64,000 nucleotides of DNA from Epithemia pelagica (Eukaryota; Bacillariophyta; Bacillariophyceae; Surirellales; Surirellaceae): the NCBI GenBank assembly GCA_946965045.2, contig OX337230.1, positions 2,604,001-2,668,000 of the forward strand, read 5' to 3'. Every line of letters starts with the position of its first letter. Within the stretch, counting starts at the first letter, position 1. Below, one piece after another: positions 1 through 10,322 of this stretch. The notes beneath the pieces were generated by a model that searched no databases, was not told where the DNA came from, and saw only the letters and a list, made by a program, of their open reading frames with translations. A program made the translations under genes and the position numbers.

Positions 1-2
1 CA

Positions 3-2422
3 CCCCTGCAGAATGTTCGGAATCTCGATGAAAATGATGGTGCACAATCTCGAGAAAATCAGGATCCGCAAAAAGGAAATACTTCAAGCGGTATGGAGGG
101 ACGACGTGAAGGGGTGATGTCTGCCTTGGCTGGTCCGAGTACAACTGATGACATTCATATTGTGAATGGTATTATTAACGATGTGGTGGAGAATATATGT
201 CAGGATGAAGATTCAGATTCCGATGCATTGGATGAGGACGAAGACGAAATTGGTCAAGACGCTACCAAAGGGCAAGTAAGAACCACATATTCAGGAAACG
301 ACACCACAACGGGAGATTCCTTTGGAATCCTTTGGAAGCAGACCCCTTTTTGACACTGCACAGAGCCAACGGGCATCAACACTACCACAGCCATGTACTC
401 AAGCATTCAACACAGGGAATGGTCTGGTACAGCAACAAAATCAAAGTGGAGGAACAATGCCACCACCCCCAAATCATGCTGGTCAGGAACGGGCGATGGA
501 GCAGCACAATTCGAGACCTATTCATACCCAAGTTACTCCAATGGGAGTGAATCAACAGACCTGGGTGGGAAATGTAGCTGGTCAACATTCAGAACATATG
601 CAGGATGTGGATCAGAACCACAATGAGTATTACGGTGCATCGTATGTCACGGGACAATATCAGGAACCTCAACCTCCAAATGCCGCAAATTCTGGACCTC
701 AAGGAAATCAGTCTACACACATAGACCAAAGGATCAATGCTGGTGGAATGCAGGGAGATCATGGATATCAACAGGCATGCGCTAGTGGAATGCAGGGTGA
801 TCATGGATATCAAGAGGCAGGCGCTGGTGGAATGCAGGGTGGTGGATATCAACAAGCTGGTTCTGGTGGAATGCAGGGTGGTGGATATCAACAAGCTGGT
901 TCTGGTGGAATGCAGGGTGGTGGATATCAACAAGCTGGTTCTGGTGGAATGCAGGGTGGTGGATATCAACAGGCTGGTGCTAGTGGAATGCAGGGTGATG
1001 GATATCAACAGGCTGGTGGGGATAGGAAGTGGAATGGGCAACAAGAATGGTTATCGAATCAGGCATCCTACCCTAACCACAGTTCTACTTTTGGGAGTAC
1101 AGATGAAACATGTGCAACTTATTCTTATCCCCTGACGACCCAGATAGGTACGTATGTGAACAAAACAATAGGTACATGACATATACTCTCATGATTGATG
1201 TAATGGGGGTATGGTACTGATATTCTGATCCAGATGCTTGTGTCGCTCATGATGTTTCTTCATTGTCTGATATGTCATCACTGTATACAGGAGGTCAGGA
1301 ACGATGCTCCATTGCCAATCTCAGACCAGGTTATATATTCATTTCTACGGGTGATAGATCTGTTGTAACGGCATCTACGAACAACGACAAAGGCGGAAGC
1401 AATGATAATTCTTCTTCGAGAAAGAAGAAGAAGAAGGAGGTTTCCCAGAAGAATACAGAACCAAAACAACAACCAATCCTGCTTAACACAAATGACTTCA
1501 AGGAATTTGTCAAGTATAAGGTGTTCCGATACTTGAAATACTACTGTCGTTTTACGGATGCCTGTTCAGATGGTAATTTATTCAAGATGTTTTGTGCTGA
1601 ATTTGAGATTTACTTGACAAAGTACAGGATTGCGGACAAGTATAGATACTTTCGAGATTGTTGTGGTGATATTCAAAGGCATTTGAGAGTGAAACGGTCT
1701 AATGTATTGGGTCAATTTGCGAAGAAGTTCAAACGTAAGGGGACACTGCATGGTTTTCTTCTCTCTGCATGATTTTCTGTCTAACTCAACCTGCTCTTTT
1801 TGGCTGCTGTACAGATAGGGTGAAGATAGATTTGTGTTCTACATATGAGAATGGACTGATCCGTCGAACCTTTCCCAAATTGTACCAAGCTGATGAATAT
1901 GGATCCATGCCTGCAATGGAGAATTTCTTGCGTATGCGGGGAGAAATTGGAGTGAGTGAAGACTATATCTACATGTTTGCTTTGTTCGGCAGTGCTGTTT
2001 ATGGAGAAAATGTATATCGAGATGTGATCGACCTAACGGAGGCGGCAGGAAAAACAACAGAGGACAGAGCAAAGCTGTGGGAAGAAGTGAGCATGAAGAG
2101 GTTAACTTGCAGTGATGAAGCATGGATGCTTTTGATGTTGGAAGATAATTGGGATGTTTGGTACAACAGAGCTGTGGATGAGCTTTATTCATATATGGAG
2201 AGAAATGTTGATGAGGACTTCGTGAGAAACAGCATGAGACAGGCATTTTTGGGTATCAAGAATCGTCATGCAGAGAGGTTTAAGTTTTCAAGAGGTGTGG
2301 GTGAGTCAAGGAAGATGAATGAAAATGGACTAAATCGATTGGCAGACTTAGAGCTGAAAGTGTTAGCTGATCGGAACAGGTCTGGTGTTGTCTTCATGGA
2401 GGCATTGAATTCTAAATATTGA
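3..2422 (+). CDS. four-exon hypothetical protein with Gly/Gln repeat tract, 5' end probably outside window
   Basis: Exons 3-275, 364-1147, 1291-1734 and 1815-2422 join in frame (2109 coding bases, 702 aa plus stop). The introns have clean borders: GTAAGA...TGCACAG (276-363, 88 bp), GTACGT...TATACAG (1148-1290, 143 bp) and GTAAGG...TGTACAG (1735-1814, 80 bp). Their phases are 0, 1 and 1, and each matches the next exon. The frame is open to the window edge, so the start lies upstream; the first ATG inside is at 93. The N-terminus is acidic (DEDSDSDALDEDEDE). The middle is Gln/Gly/Asn-rich with seven repeats. Exon 3 has a basic patch (SSSRKKKKKEV) followed by an aromatic, charged, mostly helical region that runs to the C-terminus. 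I do not recognise a family and no function is proposed. It is the best-preserved gene in the window. Confidence 0.7.
742..1020 (+). repeat. 39/42-bp in-frame tandem repeat, seven units
   Basis: There are two 42-bp units (GGMQGDHGYQQACA-like) followed by five 39-bp units (GGMQGGGYQQAGS/A/G), 279 bp in all, with no frame break. It lies within exon 2 of the gene above. The inner units are almost identical in DNA, so the tract expanded recently or is homogenised. Confidence 0.9.
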
Positions 2423-3301
2423 CAAGTGATGGGCTACGAGGAAAATCAAGTAGATGACGATAATGCAAATGTGGTGCGACAGCGTCTGTGGAGATGATTT
2501 GGTGCCTTGAGAATGAGTGATTATAAAAATGACAAAATGGTCAATGAATTAGACGAGCAATAATGTGTGTGAGATTGTTGATTCATTCTGTTGTTAATGC
2601 ACGTCTTGAGTTCTGTTGGGGTACGTTGCAGCTTGTGGTGTATGCATATTGATAATGGTGGGTGTGCATCGACTCTGGTTGTGTGTGTATGTTGATAATG
2701 GTTGATGTGCATAGATGGTTATGTTGTGCGCATGGACTGGTGGGTGATGTGTGGGAGAACATGTGAGTGATTCTAGTTTGTTATGTGCATTTTGGGTATG
2801 AGCATGCGCGCGTGAGTGTTGTGTGTGCACAGTGGGGGGGGGGGGGCGAAAAAGCGTCTACTTCCGGATAATTCACGCGCAAATTATGGGGCGACTGAAA
2901 CATGCGCATGAAGGGGGTGCATAAGCCGACCCTTAGATGGTATTTCAGAAAAGGGAGTTGTGATTGATTGCTGAGTCCGAGAGCCTTTCAGATCGTCTTC
3001 ATTTGGGTCGTTTGTCATTAGGAATCATACATCCTCCATTGGATGAGGGCTTCCGAGTGAGCATGATTCAAGAAATGATGAGGTGAATGTGGATTGTGCT
3101 ACGACAGAAAAGAGCTTTATTTGTTAATAAGCGTAAGTCGCAATTCTTGTCTTATGTTTTTGACTTATGGTCGCCGGCATCGACTTTGGGTGAGGAAGGC
3201 GTGCAAATTGGACTTCGAGACACGTATACACGGGAAACCGTTAACACCGTTAGCTGGTATTGAGGCACCTGATTTTGCTCACTTCTGTATGACAGTAAGT
3301 C
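2423..3301. other. non-coding stretch, TG-rich, with a G run
   Basis: After the stop at 2422 the plus strand is TG-rich. It has imperfect repeats of a GTGTATG..TTGATAATGG..TGTGCAT motif at about 2638-2712 and a run of 13 G at 2834-2846. Short ORFs here have repeat-like composition and no recognisable motif. I see no gene. Confidence 0.5.
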
Positions 3302-3400
3302 TGCCTTGACCATTTAGAGTGACCAGTGTGTGTGTGTGTGTGTGTGGTGTACTAGTATTATTATTCCTTAAACTTCTCGTCACTCTGAATGGTCAAGGCA
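3302..3400. repeat. 22-bp inverted repeat around a GT microsatellite
   Basis: Bases 3302-3323 (TGCCTTGACCATTTAGAGTG..) and 3379-3400 are reverse complements with one mismatch. The 55-bp loop contains a (GT)n run at about 3326-3345. It could form a snap-back hairpin or be a tiny inverted-repeat element. Confidence 0.75.
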
Positions 3401-4084
3401 ACATAATGATTTATCGCCCTGCAGAAGAGCTTCGATGGTAAGGACATAAATGACCAGCAACCTCCTGCTCCTGGAGCCTCCGACAAACAGTAGCAGCTGA
3501 GGCCACGTTGCCCATATGCCAGTAGACAGAGTGCATGCAGTCTCAACATTTCTCTCAACACCACCATTTTCTTTCACAGATTGCTCAATTGCAGATGATG
3601 CTCGACTTCCATTCTCGAGTGATATGGGTACCTTCAGATGATCTGACGAACCCAGCTGCATATTTCTATTGGATACATTTTGATTTTCTTTCCTGCACTT
3701 TTGGCTACCCTGTTTTCTTTTCCCTACTTTCTCTTCTTGCTTCTCCGCCACAGACTCTTTTGATTCATCAAAGGATGTCTTTTCCAACTCATTTCCCCTT
3801 CATCCTTCATCCATGCCAGGGACCCAGTGGCATTTGATTGTTTGTCGCTTATGCTGGAGGAGTTGACCTCGTCCATCACATCGGGTTCTTGAAGTTTGGG
3901 TTTTGGGTGCTGTGGTTGTTCTTCCATGTGGCCGTTTCATTTGTTTCCCTGTCCTACCTCTAGACAGATGGCTAAATTTTTAACGCGAGTTTAGCTCGTA
4001 TGAATGGGGTGGCAAGAAGTATTGGTAAAATCTCAATCATAATCCCCTATTTTCACTTTAGGATGATGATTTGGGCATCACGTG
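3401..4084. other. no gene recognised
   Basis: ORFs on both strands overlap here (for example minus 3380-3787, Lys/Glu/Ser-rich). None has a recognisable motif or a clear start and splice context. Confidence 0.3.
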
Positions 4085-4235
4085 GAAGAATACTTTGCAG
4101 GACCATTTCTCACCAAATCATGTGGAATAACACTTTGCAGGACCATTTCTCACTGACACTCACTAAGCCCTGGAACAGCAGAAGAACACTATGCAGGACC
4201 ATTTCTCACTGACTCTCACTGAGCCCTGGAACGGA
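4085..4235 (+). repeat. degenerate tandem repeat, about 60-bp unit
   Basis: The core TTTGCAGGACCATTTCTCAC occurs three times (about 4093, 4133 and 4191, with one base changed in the last). The last two copies are followed by a CTGACxCTCACTxAGCCCTGG tail. Confidence 0.7.
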
Positions 4236-4500
4236 TGGGCTTCCTTGCCTTGGTCTGATCCTCCCGAAAATCTTCAACCACACCCTACGGAATGGAAGAT
4301 TCACAAGAATTAATCTCTGTATTTATAAGTGGGGGCAAGAATGGGAAGCAGATCCACCATTCTTTTTGGTTGAACTTCTCTGCTGCAAGCCACCTCTGGT
4401 ACCTTGTCCAACGGATCTTTCCTGGACTCAATATGACTGTGTGGAACTTGGTCCTTTTGCTGCAGATATGAGGAAGGCGCAGCGGGCTAAAAATACTTCC
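4221..4500 (+). pseudogene. fragment of unrecognised dispersed family X (copy 1)
   Basis: Translation gives EPWNGWASLPWSDPPENLQP, then HPTEWKIHKN, a frame change, then WGQEWEADPPFFLVELLC and FAADMRKAQRA. This matches the minus-strand sequence at 34164-34569 (EPWNGWYSLPWTDPPEYLQP, HPSEWRMYKN, WGQPRTSPPFILV). Two copies on opposite strands 30 kb apart with conserved protein positions show it was once coding. I do not recognise the family. Confidence 0.55.
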
Positions 4501-4668
4501 ATATTATTCTGACCATTCTTTGTTATGATTCTATCGAATATCTTGAATCATTTCTATTCAGACGTAGTGCACAGAAACATAAACTCCTAATATAACTCCA
4601 TATTTCTACTCTGCTACGCCATCTCCGTAATCAGATGTTCCTTTGAGACTAGTCAGGCAACGATCTCT

Positions 4669-5241
4669 TCATTGCTCTTGGCAACCATATATTGGACGGA
4701 AACTGTTCCAACTTTTGGAGGATAGGTTTACGATTGAAAACTTTCCTGTCTTGTTCACAGACATTTGATCAGTAAATGCCAGGATCTGATAGGTAGAACT
4801 GAAAGCACTTTGCTGAACTCTTTCTTCTGATGACCCTGAAGCTGGGGTTGTTTCAAATCGCCTCAAGTTAAGAAATTCAGATCTTTGACTTTGTAGATCT
4901 TCTTGATCTTCCATCACTTCATGAACCTGAATGATCTTGTGCCCCAAATGATCATTTTGGAAGTATGGACCTGACTTGTAGACTATTGGGAGACACTGTA
5001 GGCATTGGAGTCCCAAAGGAGATTCAGCCATTCCTTTCATGTGCGAACTCATTGCGCGGGGTTCCAAAATACTGCTTATATCACAATATTCCACGCACCT
5101 GTGCACCACTTCATCTGGCAATTGATGAAAGCCATCTGCAAATGTTGAATCATTTTTGTGGGGAAGTAGATCTTCCTTTGTTTTTGATGTCATGGTATCA
5201 GCCTGAAGCCAGAGTGTGTTAATGATTTTATGGATGAACAA
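4669..5241 (-). CDS. hypothetical protein with possible F-box-like motif
   Basis: A 190-aa ORF. Residues 41-75 (LPDEVVHRCVEYC, then DISSILEPRAMS and AESP) resemble an F-box: LP..V at the start, a hydrophobic heptad pattern and a late W/S-type position, though the usual Trp is missing. The rest is polar with no known domain. F-box proteins normally link substrates to SCF ubiquitin ligases. That role is inferred only from this short motif, so the call is weak. The upstream start may lie elsewhere if there are introns. Confidence 0.3.
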   Translation of the reverse strand: MFIHKIINTLWLQADTMTSKTKEDLLPHKNDSTFADGFHQLPDEVVHRCVEYCDISSILEPRAMSSHMKGMAESPLGLQCLQCLPIVYKSGPYFQNDHLGHKIIQVHEVMEDQEDLQSQRSEFLNLRRFETTPASGSSEERVQQSAFSSTYQILAFTDQMSVNKTGKFSIVNLSSKSWNSFRPIYGCQEQ

Positions 5242-6399
5242 GAGATAAATATACTACTACTTTGTTGCGACGTCCGTTTGTGACCACTCTTGTTTGTTTG
5301 TTCGTTTACTAGGTAGCTCTCCAGAGAGTCACCCTACGAAGACGCAGGCTCGCCCGCCTTTTTGAAGCCCCGACTAAAGTTAGCATGTATAGCTCTACCA
5401 CAGATTAAAAACAGCAAAGAGTGTGATTACTAGTTTAGTTTCTTTCTAACACCTAGAGCCGGGAAGCTATTCTACTTCTTTGTTCGCCAATTAGGCAGAC
5501 AGTCGTCACTTGCACTTCTGTCGCGGCCTCCAAAACTACATCATCAGTCGTCAAGGATTCTTCGGTGGCTGGTAGGTTCACTATCGTCCATTTGGATCAC
5601 TGGGGGTGTGGCCTTTGGGATACTGAAAGCAAACCGTGCTTTTAGGCCTTCAAGTCTCCGTTCTTGGTAGGACATCGATGGGATTTCATTGAGCAAGCTC
5701 TCATCCCTCCTGTCCTCACCTTGGTTGGTTAAATCATTTGTTGTAGTCGTGTTGGGGGACAGGTCAGCTCTACTCTATCTAGCTAGAAGAAGAGTCTCTA
5801 GAGAGTCTTGAGTCATCACATTTTGGTTCCTGACCAAGACCACAAAATGACACACGTGTGGACCTGACTCAGGTAATAAGGTACTCCCCTCCACCGTCTT
5901 CTCCACCGAGAGACAGACGATCTTTCATTCAACATAGATTGGCCCACCTTTTAGACCAGTACACGATCAAAATCATAGAAGAAGTCAAAGAGTAAGTATG
6001 TTGTTTGGAAACAGCTCTTGTCAAGTGATTTTCATGTCAACGCCTCAAGGCCTCATCTTTCTCCTACAATTGAAGTATTTACTAGTCCACCCGAGTTTTC
6101 AACCAATGTCCTCAGACGCCGGATCCCTGATCTCGTGTTCTTCGTTGACTCTTTGAGTTGTAAATCGACAATTGCCCATTATACGTGAGGCTAGGGGATG
6201 ATTGTGGTGTGTCCTGAATTCCTAGGTCGACTGGAGTTTCCACCATTTTTCTCAGATGCTGGATATCGCTGATCTCATGTTCTTCGTTCACTCTTTGAGT
6301 TGTAAATCGACAGGTCCAAGCCGAGCATAGGTTCAGTCATGTTTCCTTCAAGAAGAAACAATCGCAGATGGTTGCATCATGAGACACAGGGACACTTTG
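5242..6399. other. non-coding stretch with a 60-bp direct repeat
   Basis: No ORF of note. Bases 6111-6170 and 6251-6312 are imperfect direct copies, both ending in CTTTGAGTTGTAAATCGACA and about 140 bp apart. Confidence 0.6.
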
Positions 6400-6463
6400 A
6401 TTCGCCATTAGACGTCCGCAGAAACAAGGACAGCAGACAGACTTAACCTTAACCTTAACGTAC
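6400..6463 (+). repeat. left terminal inverted repeat
   Basis: Begins ATTCGCCATTAGA and contains CCGCAGAAACAAGGACAGCA. The inner end carries two and a half CCTTAA units ending in ACGTACC. Confidence 0.85.
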
Positions 6464-6621
6464 CAACTCCACCGCCTGTCACACCTTGTACACGCCTGTC
6501 ACACCTTGCTTGTACACGCCTGTCACACCTTGTACACTCCTAAGTAAGCGTCATAGAAATAACTGTTCTCTTTCAAATCTGAAAGTCTTCAGATTGGCAT
6601 TGGAGGATATTTCGCTCAAGA

Positions 6622-8429
6622 TTGATGACAAACAAGGAGTCACGACCACTTCTTACAGTTTCTATCCGATCCACCTTTGGGAAAAATATTTTAATTCTGC
6701 GGATGTTTCTACGTGATCAGCGTCAAGGAACTTTCCGATGGGTATTTTCCTTTGCCCTGCCAAAACTACTTGGAGATCAATGGACATCCCAAATTCAAAG
6801 TGTCATAACCGATGGTGACTCACATGAGATTGTTGAACTTGAAGAGGCCTGTCATCATTTCATGCCAAATTGCTTTCGTGTTCGTTGTGGGTGGCATATT
6901 ATTCATAAGGGATGGTTACGACATTGCTCATTCGGGAATGCCATTGACTCAACCTACATCTACACCCAAGATATTGTGAAAATGAAAATGAATTGGTGAT
7001 ATCGAAGTGCCTGCTCTTGGCCTACATTCATTCACGGCAGGTTTGAAAGTTCCTTCCAGACAACTTACGTTGGAAGGTGCAAACTTTTTGATTGGGTATG
7101 TTTTTATTCACGATCGACAACTTGTGCACTATTACAGACAAAATCTTCGTCATTATGATGAGTGCACTAACAGCAGTCACAAAGGTACGAACTGTGGTAT
7201 CAAAGAGCACTCAGCTCCAGTTTTACCAGGTGGAACAGTCCAAGGCAATGCAGTGTTGTTGAAGTTTCAATCGGACATTCTAATCAATTCACAATTACGT
7301 CTCGCAGCAACGCGAGTTGAAGCTAAATCTGTTTGGATGAAGGAGAATCTCCTACCACTCAACCGAATGGTAACTGAATTGTGCCATGATTTAGTGCACA
7401 ATGCATGGACACGCCGTGACAAATATGCAATTCGACATGTAAGATCATCACCATGGACCTGCTGGCATGTCAAAGTGGTAGATACCAACTGTTTGGAAAC
7501 AGAGAAGAAACGCATTCATCCGTTATGGCATCGTACAAGAATGGTAACATTGGATTCTTCTGGGCGTTTGTTGTGTTCCTGCGGTACGTTTCAAAGGTGT
7601 GGCTACCCATGTTCGCATCAAGCTGCAGTACTGTGTTTTGAATGCCGGGGGGACTACAAAGGCTTCACCCATCATGATGTGAGTATTGTGTGGTGGAAGA
7701 AATACGTTTTCTTTCTTGGCTTTCGCAATGCGAACAATGATACTGAGAACACTCGAAATGTTTGTTTGAAAGAACTATTATTAAATGATAGTACTGGACC
7801 AAAGTTACCATTTGACACGGGACCAGCATTGTGTGAGAAAGATGAATGGTGGTACTGCGCAACAGGTTTTGATTAGCCGGATTGGGAAACTGAAGCATGC
7901 CTGAATTATTTGCCGGAACAAATAACAAGAGCTGTCACAACATTTTCGGGTTTCTTTAACTACACTGAAAATGTACCTTTGGACCAAGACATCTTGACAC
8001 AGGAGTCGTTTACTGCTCCGGATGGGATAAATCCACGTTATGGGCGCTCAATGCCTTCACTTCAAGGAGTCAGGGATAATCCATGCCCAAGTGATAGTTG
8101 ATGAAGGAATTGGGGAAATATTGGTTGATGATACTGATGATGCAACTGATCTCCACACAAAATGTGATGAGGTATATGGCAAAGCATTAGCGCCCAATTC
8201 ATTTGTTCAACTCATGACAGAGGAGTTGAACAAAGTCAAGAAACTGTGCCGTTCAGCAAATTACAATAATAATGGAGTGGATTTGATGAAACCACTTGTT
8301 TGTCTGCGTGAATTATCTGCAAGGACATGGCTACTCGAAGTAATCATAATCATGGACAAGAGTGGGTTTCTTCGAATTCAGAGCATTCCCGCCATTGCCA
8401 TAGATTCCACGGTGCTAGATTGGGGTTAA
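6622..8429 (+). pseudogene. MULE-family transposase remnant with SWIM zinc finger
   Basis: Segment 6622-6999 contains TFRWVFSFALPKLLG, VITDGDSHE and RVRCGWHIIHKGW, typical of the MULE DDE core (second catalytic Asp in TDGD, then the C/H motif). After a frame break, 7007-7876 has DECTNSSHKGTN and CSCGTFQRCGYPCSH, a CxC...CxH SWIM finger. In related MULEs the third catalytic residue is a Glu around the NSSH.GTN position; here it is Lys. A further frame-shifted stretch runs to 8429. The N-terminal part with the first catalytic Asp is absent, since only about 160 bp separate the TIR from the core. It would cut and paste DNA if intact. Here it is truncated, frameshifted and probably catalytically dead. 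Confidence 0.75.
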
Positions 8430-8488
8430 CGGAATTTCATTGAATAAAGTAACAATTGATCAATTGATAAATTTTATTTAACCTATAT

Positions 8489-9709
8489 TTACTTATCCTT
8501 TTGTAATTGGCTGAAAATACACTCTTTGATTCCAGTGAGGGGGATGGTATTGTTGTTTTTTCCAACAACCGCTGTCTTGAGGTAGAACGATATGCAAAAA
8601 ACATCCTCACTGGTAACCTTCGAAACACAGTGATAGACTTGGGGGTTGAAGAACAGAATGTCCATGTTTCGAAGGGCAACTGCATGTCCACATTGTGGAA
8701 AGACAAAATAGCAAAGAATATTGTTTCCAACTGAATCTGGTTCAGTGGCCATGACCATCACTGCAGAACAACCAAAGTCTTGGTTGGTGTGGGCACCGAG
8801 AAATACATTCCTTCCAAAAGCGATTGATGAGAAAAATGTGCTGTCGTTGCTCCCGTCTGAGAAAGTTGGTATACCTTGAACAGCCTTGGTAATGGAATAG
8901 CTCTGTATTATAGACCAGTCCATCCACTCGCAAAATAAATGCTCGACTCGTTGCACCAATTTCATCAATGTCTGCTTGTCTTTGCCTGTCATGAGTTATT
9001 TTAGAATCAACAATTCCGTGACGACCTTGATTTGCATGTTTGCCAATGGTTATATACGAAGATTGATGTGATTCCATTCCAACATATCGAAACTTCCCTT
9101 GTTGTTGGAAAGAACATGCAGTTTCCACTGATTCAAAGACAGAAATTACTTTCTTGTGTACTGGGAAAGATAAATGATTCTGTCCTGGTACCTTGAAACA
9201 CAGGCAGTGTGGAGTCACTGGGTTGATATAGAGCTCCACCATCCGTATCGGTAGTATGGAACTTAGAAAGAGACACAAATATCAGTCGGATGGTTTTGGT
9301 GCCACTGCCTTCAAAGTATTCCTCGTCTGTACTATCACTTTTGAATGTGACTGTGTTCATCATCAAGTAGTCTGGTGTCATTTGTGAAGCCAATGGAGCC
9401 TCGGGCGCTATCTCAAGAGTATGTTGTTTGTCATTCTTTCTCTTGTTTCTCTGTCTGTTGCATTTCCTGAAAGGTGTAGCACATCCTTGAATGATAGCTT
9501 TTGAGACCTTTGTTCGACGTGAAGAATTATTTCTTGACTTGTACGTATGAACAACTGAAGAAACATCAATGTGTTGTCAATCTTGTAGGTGTGAAAGTAT
9601 TCTTCCCATGGTCCCCTAGAGGAGGACCTCCCAAAGGCAAAGAGGTAGATCCATTGTTGTCAGGTTGCTGACTCAGGTTCAAACGGCCTCTCTTGACTGG
9701 TTTTGACAT
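8489..9709 (-). pseudogene. TET/JBP-like 2OG-Fe(II) dioxygenase remnant
   Basis: Read on the minus strand, an N-terminal part begins at about 9709 (MSKPVKRGRLNL) and a basic stretch (TYKSRNNSSRRTKVSKAI, FRKCNRQRNKRKND) follows at about 9550-9420. After frame shifts come KHANQGRHGIVDSK and MTGKDKQTLMKLV. The C-terminal ORF 8992-8489 has NVFLGAHTNQDF, LRNMDILFFNPQVYHCVS and FCISFYLKTAVVG. The FNP..YHC.S block matches the C-terminal His strand of TET/JBP-type dioxygenases, and HTN stands where the HxD iron ligand (HTD) is expected. Such enzymes oxidise modified bases in DNA using 2-oxoglutarate and iron. At least two frame breaks and the Asp-to-Asn change suggest loss of activity. The family call rests on motif memory and needs a profile search. 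Confidence 0.55.
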
Positions 9710-9779
9710 TTCAATACTCAAGCAACCAATGAGAGCTTCCAAACAGTATCAGCCTTCCCAAAAGAGCAGGATGGAGAAA

Positions 9780-10033
9780 CCCAAAATTGCCAGGGCTGTA
9801 TCTTCTGATGAAAATGAGATAGAAGGATGAACAGGGATGATTTAGAATCGTCTCGGCATGGTCCAGGTCTCCCATTTGTCAGAATTGGTGTAGCACTTAC
9901 AGTCCACCCAAGCCCAAAATTTCCAGGGCTGTATCTTCTGATGCAAATGAGATAGAAGGACAAACAGGGATGATTTAGAATCGTATTGGCATGGTCCAGG
10001 TCACCCAAGTATCAGATTGGGCATCGCACTTAC
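9780..10033. repeat. 133-bp tandem duplication
   Basis: CCAAAATTGCCAGGGCTGTA at 9781 recurs as CCAAAATTTCCAGGGCTGTA at 9914, with near-identical sequence following in both copies. It lies inside the MULE-type element. Confidence 0.8.
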
Positions 10034-10259
10034 TCTCCAGAAGATGTGCTTATTGGAGTGAAAGGATTGCTTTGGTGAAACTGTTGCTGCCTATACAGAT
10101 ACTGGTGAAGCTTGTGCTGCTGCTGTTGTTGATGAGAAGTTGAGGTGTGTATTGCTGTGGTGTGGAGAAAAGGAGGGACAGGAGAGGATTTTTCTTCAAT
10201 GTGTGGGTGGCGTTGGTCTGGGCAAGTCGGCCTGGTCGGCAACTGTGCACAGTTTTGGC

Positions 10260-10322
10260 TACGTTAAGGTTAAGGTTTAGTCTGTCTGCTGTCCTTGTTT
10301 CTGCGGACCTCTAATGGCGAAT
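10260..10322 (-). repeat. right terminal inverted repeat
   Basis: Reverse complement of the left TIR with single changes near TAGACG/TAGAGG and GACTTAA/GACTAAA. The inner part reads TTAAGG repeats on the plus strand. Confidence 0.85.

Larger units (their letters stand above)
6400..10322. mobile_element. TIR-bounded MULE-type DNA transposon carrying a dioxygenase gene
   Basis: The ends are inverted repeats of about 63 bp (6400-6463 and 10260-10322) with only a few mismatches. Inside are a plus-strand MULE-like transposase remnant (6622-8429) and a convergent minus-strand 2OG-Fe(II) dioxygenase remnant (8489-9709), then a 133-bp tandem duplication. No matching target-site duplication is visible next to either TIR, where MULEs usually leave 8-11 bp. 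The ends may have decayed or the true boundary may lie slightly outside. Both genes are broken, so this copy is probably immobile unless helped in trans. Confidence 0.7.

Noticed and set aside
276-294. A 19-bp intron GTAAG...TCAG in the first gene
   Set aside because: Too short. The acceptor at 361-363 gives an 88-bp intron with correct phase.
742-1020. CRISPR array
   Set aside because: Direct in-frame repeats without unique spacers, in a eukaryotic coding exon.
589-1044. Minus-strand Leu/Ser/Thr-rich ORF across the first gene
   Set aside because: It is the antisense of the GGMQGGGYQQAGS repeat; the plus strand has phase-consistent introns.
3328-3346. (GT)n run as a regulatory element
   Set aside because: An ordinary microsatellite; it is mentioned only as the loop of the inverted repeat.
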